Origin: Desulfococcaceae bacterium HSG9
GTDB taxonomy: Bacteria > Desulfobacterota > Desulfobacteria > Desulfobacterales > JAUCGF01
Reading direction: 5' to 3'
Assembly (NCBI GenBank): GCA_030378005.1
Contig: JAUCGF010000101.1
Location: forward strand, 1 to 57,997
Length of the DNA stretch: 57,997 nucleotides
Of the stretch, positions 53,292 through 57,997 are shown piece by piece (position 1 is the stretch's first letter; each line of letters starts with the position of its first letter). The notes beneath the pieces were generated by a model. It did no database searches, was not told the DNA's origin, and saw nothing but the letters and a program-made list of their open reading frames with translations. Both the position numbers and the translations under genes were made by a program.

Positions 53292-56200
53292 TGACCTGTT
53301 TCGCTTTTCCCAATGCGGTTCTTCTAAAACAACGCTTTATCGGGTGCGGACGTTATACGGCTTTACCGAGCGACTCATCAGACGGTTGGTATCGGCCTTC
53401 ATCAACAATTATCAACCGGGCCAGAGTTGAGCAGGCGGCGGCGTTATGGGCGTTAAAGCGACCCGCAACCGTCAAAGAGGTCTATGAACGCAAAGATCTG
53501 CCCGAAAAAAAATATGCCGGTGAGTCCATGCATCTGGCCTATCTTCTGGCCCTGATTAACCGCATGCGCGCACTGCGTCATGATTGGGATTCAGATATCT
53601 GGTGTACCGGCAGCATTGAAATTCCGGACGCCAAGCATCCGTCCCTGCTGGAGGTGGCTCATCCGGAATTTGAGATTAAATTGGATGCTTTTTTGTCTGA
53701 TGCCTGCAAGGATAAACTGTTTATTGTGCCGGAAGCCAATATCCGTCCGCATAAAGAGCGATGCCGCAATAAAAAGGCGTTGATTGCCACGCTCGGAACG
53801 TTCAGTAAATTCACGTTCTGGGAAAACACCTCTCCCAAAACGATCCTGGCGGTGCATCCGCATGAATTGGCTGTTTTGATCAATATCATCTTTGAGCATG
53901 GCCCCAATCCCTATAAAGGTCTGGACGCTTTTCACACCGAAGATGCGGACCGCTTTTTCGGACGCGAGCAATTGACGCGGCAGCTTTATCGTAAATTATG
54001 CGCCCTTTGTGATGACCCCGGTTCCCAAAAAAAGATGCGGTTGTTGCCGATTCTGGGACCTTCGGGTTCGGGCAAATCTTCCTTGGTGCGGGCAGGCTTG
54101 ATTCCCGCTCTGATGCGCAAACCGCTGCCCGGACGCAAGAATGCGCGCATAGCGGTGTTGACGCCTGGCGCGAAACCGCTGAAAGCGTTGGCCCGTGCAT
54201 TGGCGCGAATTGCAGTCAAATTCGATTCAACGGTTTCCCGAAATCATCGAATTAACGAAAAATTACAAATCTCTAAATTTAATGAAGCATCATACGGTTT
54301 GCGTAAAATTGTTGCGCGTTGGCCGGATATTGACCAAACGCCTCTGATTATCCTGGCAGATCAGTTTGAAGAAGTCTATGCCCCTTACAACGATAAAAAA
54401 GAACGGGACACTTTTATAAACTGCCTGTTGGCTGCGGCTTCACATCCCTCTGGCCATGTTGCGGTGATTCTGACCATGCGCAGTGATTTCCTCGCAGAAA
54501 CGCAAGCGCATCTGACCTTAAACAGCGTTATTTCTCGCCAAGGTGTCATCACACCGGCAATGAACGATGCGGAATTGCGGCGTGCGATTACAAAACCGGC
54601 GCAAAATGCCGGCTATCCTTTAAACAAATCTCTCACAGACAGGCTTATTGACCAAACCCGCGAGCGGGAAGGCGCCCTGCCGCTTTTACAATTCGCTTTG
54701 GCCCGTATTTGGGAAAATATCGGTAACGGAGTGAATCCGGCCGAAACTCTCAAACAGATCGGCGGTGTGGGCGGCGCTTTGGCCGGCGAGGCCCAAGACA
54801 TTTATGATCAATTGGCGGAACACGAAAAGGAAATCGCCCGCCGCGCTTTTACAAGCATGGTAACACTAGGCGAAGGCGTTAAAGACACGCGCCGCCGCGT
54901 TGAACTGAAAAATGTCGTCGCTCTAAGTGAAGATGAAAAACACGTCAAACAGGTGCTGGAGCGGTTTTCTGATCCTGCCGCCCGGTTAATCACATTTACA
55001 GCGGAAAACGGTGCCAAAGATTCCCCTGGCGTCGAATTGACCCATGAAGCTTTGTTGGAACACTGGCAGCTTTTGAAAATTTGGTTAGATGAAAACCGTG
55101 ATGATTTACGTTTTCAACGACGGTTGGAAGCAGCCGCAACTCATTGGGGCCACCAAAAATACCCTTCCGGTTTGCTCTGGCGCAGACCGGATTTGGATCG
55201 GTTGCGTCAGTTTTATCAGCGGCGCAAAAACGATTTCACTGACAAACAGATGCGATTTTATCAGGCTTCAAAACGATCTTTAAAAATGGAACGGTTCGTC
55301 CTTGCCAATACTTTTTATTTAATCAATCAACAGCGAGTGATTGCAGAAAAAAATGGAAAACTTGCAAAAGAAAACTTGCAAAAGGCCAATTTCAATCTGG
55401 CGCTGGCATTTGAGGAAAAAGCGGAACTTCTTTTAAAAAACGCCAAACATCCCGATGATTTTCAAAAAGCCTGGCTTTTCACGCTGGAAGCGCTAAAGCA
55501 GAAAATCGGCAATCATATACTGCCGGTTTCCCTGGGGCGCTTGCTGAATCCAAAACTGCGTCAAGGCATCGCTCCCTGGTGCTGGTCCTCGCGTGATATG
55601 GCGAGTCATTCCGGTTCTGTCAGGAGTGTATCGTTCAGTCTGGACGGCAAATACCTCGCAACCGGCTCATCTGACAATACCGCGCGGCTGTGGGATTTGG
55701 CCACGGGTGAATCCGTGACCGAATTCCGCGGGCATTCCGGTGATGTAACCAGTGTATCGTTCAGTCCGGACGGAAAATACCTCGCAACCGGCTCTGGTGA
55801 CTGGACTGCGCGGCTGTGGGATGCGGCTACCGGCAAGTCCGTGACCAAATTCCGCGGGCATTCAGGTTTAGTATATAGTGTATCGTTCAGTCCGGACGGC
55901 AAATACCTGGCAACCGGATCTGATGACGATACCGCGCGGCTGTGGGATTTGGCCACGGGTGAATCCGTGACCGAATTCCGCGGGCATTCCGGTCCTGTAA
56001 ACAGTGTATCGTTCAGTCCGGACGGCAAATACCTGGCAACCGGTGCCGGTTCTATTGATTCTGGTGACGATACCGCGCGGCTGTGGGATTTGGCCACGGG
56101 TGAATCCGTGGCCGAATTCCGCGGGCATTCCGGTTATGTAAACAGTGTATCGTTCAGTCCGGACGGCAAATACCTGGCAACCGGCGCCGGTTCTTATATT

Positions 56201-57967
56201 TCTGGTGGCAATACCGCGTGGCTGTGGGATTTGGCCACGGGTGAATCCGTGACCGAATTCCGCGGTCATTCCGGTTCTGTAAACAGTGTATCGTTCAGTC
56301 CGGATGGCAAATACCTGGCAACCGGCTCAAGAGACAATACCGCGCGGCTGTGGGATTTGGCCACGGGTGAATCTGTGACCACCTTTAAGGGGCATTCCGG
56401 TTATGTATGGAGTGTATCGTTCAGTCCGGACGGCAAATACCTGGCAACCGGATCAAGAGACAATACCGCGCGGCTGTGGGATGCGGCCACGAGTGAATCC
56501 GTGACCGAATTCCGCGGGCATTCCGGTTGGGTAAACAGTGTATCGTTCAGTCCGGACGGCAAATACCTCGCAACCGGCTCTGATGACCATACCGCGCGGC
56601 TGTGGAATTTGGCCACGGGTAAATCCGTGACCGAATTCCGCGGGCATTCCGGTGATGTATTGAATGTATCGTTCAGTCCAGACGGCAAATACCTGGCAAC
56701 CGGCGCCGGTTATAGTTCTTGGGATGACATGGCAACGGATGACATGGCAACGGATGACCTGGCAACCGTCACCGATTATAGTTCTTGGGGTGACAATACC
56801 GCGCGGCTGTGGGATACGGCCACCGGTAAATCCGTGACCGAATTTCACGGGCATTCCGGTCCTGTAACCAGTGTATCGTTCAGTCCGGACGGCAAATACC
56901 TGGCAACCGGCTCTGATGACGATACCGCGCGGCTGTGGGATTTGGCCACGGGTGAATCCGTGACCGAATTCCGCGGGCATTCCGATAACGTAAATAGTGT
57001 ATCGTTCAGTCCGGACGGCAAATACCTGGCAACCGGCTCCGGTTCGGATAAATCTGGTAACCATACCGCGCGGCTGTGGGATTTGGCCACGGGTGAATCC
57101 GTGACAGAATTCCGCGGGCATTCCGGTCCTGTAAACAGTGTATCATTCAGTCCGGACGGCAAATACCTGGCAACCGGCGCCGGTTCTTATATTTCTGGTG
57201 GCAATACCGCGCGGCTGTGGGATTTTGCCACGGGTGAATCCGTGACCGAATTCCGCGGGCATTTCGGTTTTGTATATAGTGTATCGTTCAGTCCGGACGG
57301 CAAATATCTGGCAACCGGTGCCGGTGAAATTTTATTTGGTGACAATACCGATGACAATACCGCGTTGCTGTGGGATTTGGCCACGGGTGAACCCGTGACC
57401 AAATTCCGCGGGCATTCCGGTTCTGTAAACAGTGTATCGTTCAGTCCGGACGGCAAATACCTGGCAACCGGCTCTGATGACAATACCGCGCGGCTGTGGG
57501 ATTTGGCCACGGGTGAATCCGTGACCGAATTCCGTGGGCATACCGGTCCTGTAAACAGTGTGTCGTTCAGTCTGGACGGCAAATACCTCGCAACCGGTGC
57601 CGGTGAAATTTTATTTGGTGACAATACCGATGACAATACCGCGCTGCTGTGGGATTTGGCCACGGGTGAACCCGTGGCCGAATTCCACGGGCATTCCGGT
57701 CCTGTAAACAGTGTATCGTTCAGTCCGGGCGGCAAATACCTGGCAACCGGCTCTGATGACAATACCGCGCGGTTGTGGGATTTGACCGCGGGTGAGTCCG
57801 TGACCGAATTCCGCGGGCATTCCGGTTCTGTAAACAGTGTGTCGTTCAGTCCGGACGGCAAATACCTCGCAACGGGAGCATTCCATTTTTCTTGGTATCA
57901 TGCAGCCATATCCAGTGGCGTTGAACATGCTAATTTTTTAAGCATATCCCAACGGCCTGCTTTATAG
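53288..57967 (+). CDS. Lon-protease-like + STAND NTPase + WD40 giant protein
   Basis: 1559 residues from ATG 53288 (ATGA overlap); ATG 53255 is an alternative. Residues ~50-200 resemble the Lon (S16) protease fold: A-G-E-S-M-H-L-A-Y-L-L-A-L (Ser80), I-W-C-T-G-S-I-E-I, then F-E-I-K-L-D-A-F-L (Lys131) and L-F-I-V-P-E-A-N, the order expected of a Ser-Lys dyad. P-Y-K-G-L-D-A-F and F-F-G-R-E (~209-227) introduce a STAND-type NTPase with Walker A G-P-S-G-S-G-K-S-S (257-265) and Walker B L-I-I-L-A-D-Q-F-E-E (353-362). A helical part follows to ~770, then 16 WD40 repeats and a truncated seventeenth. Probably a sensor coupled to proteolysis. The protease call is inference; the NTPase and WD40 calls are firm. 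Confidence 0.85.
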   Translation: MMTCFAFPNAVLLKQRFIGCGRYTALPSDSSDGWYRPSSTIINRARVEQAAALWALKRPATVKEVYERKDLPEKKYAGESMHLAYLLALINRMRALRHDWDSDIWCTGSIEIPDAKHPSLLEVAHPEFEIKLDAFLSDACKDKLFIVPEANIRPHKERCRNKKALIATLGTFSKFTFWENTSPKTILAVHPHELAVLINIIFEHGPNPYKGLDAFHTEDADRFFGREQLTRQLYRKLCALCDDPGSQKKMRLLPILGPSGSGKSSLVRAGLIPALMRKPLPGRKNARIAVLTPGAKPLKALARALARIAVKFDSTVSRNHRINEKLQISKFNEASYGLRKIVARWPDIDQTPLIILADQFEEVYAPYNDKKERDTFINCLLAAASHPSGHVAVILTMRSDFLAETQAHLTLNSVISRQGVITPAMNDAELRRAITKPAQNAGYPLNKSLTDRLIDQTREREGALPLLQFALARIWENIGNGVNPAETLKQIGGVGGALAGEAQDIYDQLAEHEKEIARRAFTSMVTLGEGVKDTRRRVELKNVVALSEDEKHVKQVLERFSDPAARLITFTAENGAKDSPGVELTHEALLEHWQLLKIWLDENRDDLRFQRRLEAAATHWGHQKYPSGLLWRRPDLDRLRQFYQRRKNDFTDKQMRFYQASKRSLKMERFVLANTFYLINQQRVIAEKNGKLAKENLQKANFNLALAFEEKAELLLKNAKHPDDFQKAWLFTLEALKQKIGNHILPVSLGRLLNPKLRQGIAPWCWSSRDMASHSGSVRSVSFSLDGKYLATGSSDNTARLWDLATGESVTEFRGHSGDVTSVSFSPDGKYLATGSGDWTARLWDAATGKSVTKFRGHSGLVYSVSFSPDGKYLATGSDDDTARLWDLATGESVTEFRGHSGPVNSVSFSPDGKYLATGAGSIDSGDDTARLWDLATGESVAEFRGHSGYVNSVSFSPDGKYLATGAGSYISGGNTAWLWDLATGESVTEFRGHSGSVNSVSFSPDGKYLATGSRDNTARLWDLATGESVTTFKGHSGYVWSVSFSPDGKYLATGSRDNTARLWDAATSESVTEFRGHSGWVNSVSFSPDGKYLATGSDDHTARLWNLATGKSVTEFRGHSGDVLNVSFSPDGKYLATGAGYSSWDDMATDDMATDDLATVTDYSSWGDNTARLWDTATGKSVTEFHGHSGPVTSVSFSPDGKYLATGSDDDTARLWDLATGESVTEFRGHSDNVNSVSFSPDGKYLATGSGSDKSGNHTARLWDLATGESVTEFRGHSGPVNSVSFSPDGKYLATGAGSYISGGNTARLWDFATGESVTEFRGHFGFVYSVSFSPDGKYLATGAGEILFGDNTDDNTALLWDLATGEPVTKFRGHSGSVNSVSFSPDGKYLATGSDDNTARLWDLATGESVTEFRGHTGPVNSVSFSLDGKYLATGAGEILFGDNTDDNTALLWDLATGEPVAEFHGHSGPVNSVSFSPGGKYLATGSDDNTARLWDLTAGESVTEFRGHSGSVNSVSFSPDGKYLATGAFHFSWYHAAISSGVEHANFLSISQRPAL
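55600..57879 (+). repeat. 126-bp coding repeats (WD40 array)
   Basis: Nearly identical ~126-bp units encode V-S-F-S-P-D-G-K-Y-L-A-T-G-S, then T-A-R-L-W-D-L-A-T-G-E-S-V. Five or six units carry 5-27-residue insertions between strands (after A-T-G-A-G). Variation falls mainly at the residues after H-S-G and after the following V, and in the S-x-D-x-T turn. High DNA identity implies recent duplication or gene conversion. Antisense frames through the array are by-products. Confidence 0.95.
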
Positions 57968-57997
57968 AATGAGCGGAGTAATAACATTGCCTCTGCG

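Noticed and set aside
55606..57928. Long antisense frames through the WD40 region
   Set aside because: They arise because the 126-bp units lack stops on the other strand; they have no ribosome sites and repeat the array pattern.

Overview
The window looks like a chromosomal segment of a large-genome, repeat-rich Deltaproteobacterium (Desulfobacterota, probably Desulfobacterales). This is inferred from gene content: a methylmalonyl-CoA epimerase, a TAXI-type TRAP transporter, PEP-CTERM proteins, a tgt-queA-DUF2065-RNase G-TIGR03960 run, and very many palindromic intergenic repeats. No rRNA or tRNA gene was recognised.

Region 1 (1-20.5 kb, + strand) is a surface-polysaccharide locus. It holds a GT39-type membrane glycosyltransferase cut by the left edge, four nucleotide-sugar glycosyltransferases, an FAD-dependent UGM/protoporphyrinogen-oxidase-like enzyme with a membrane tail, and a TPR lipoprotein. 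It also holds a Wzm/Wzt ABC exporter whose ATPase carries a C-terminal glycan-recognition-type domain, a kinase-like/methyltransferase fusion, a second methyltransferase, two NodB-type deacetylase-like proteins, a cobalamin-type radical SAM protein and a YkgJ-like cysteine-cluster protein. The ATPase tail next to a kinase+methyltransferase protein suggests ABC export with chain-end capping.

Region 2 (20.5-31.9 kb) is mixed. It contains an IS1-family remnant, serine acetyltransferase, a frameshifted cpYpsA/SLOG gene, the TRAP-TAXI permease and binding protein, an uncalled 27-residue lysine-rich ORF with a perfect Shine-Dalgarno, SixA, small membrane proteins, a lytic transglycosylase, methylmalonyl-CoA epimerase, a VapBC-like pair, an aminotransferase and a NifU-C protein.

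Region 3 (31.9-39 kb, - strand) is housekeeping RNA metabolism: tgt, queA, DUF2065, RNase G and a two-part radical SAM protein, headed by a TPR lipoprotein.

Region 4 (39.5-50 kb) has a 1407-residue PPDK-like protein without the PEP-binding barrel, a relic second copy of its phosphohistidine domain, an unusually long GAPDH, a dockerin protein, a YfbK-like VWA lipoprotein and a PEP-CTERM protein.

Region 5 (50-58 kb) has a zinc-ribbon-like small protein, a STAS protein, a sigma-factor-like protein, a 52-bp tandem palindromic array, a hypothetical protein and a giant protein. The giant protein reads as a Lon-protease-like domain, a STAND-type NTPase and 16 nearly identical WD40 repeats plus a truncated seventeenth. 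The last part is the best candidate for an undescribed NLR-like signalling or conflict system.

At least four families of inverted-repeat elements are dispersed through the window: CAGTAGAT-ended, AAATCGGGTTT hairpins, GGGTAAAATGCCG hairpins and AGTTACAAGTTTT-ended.
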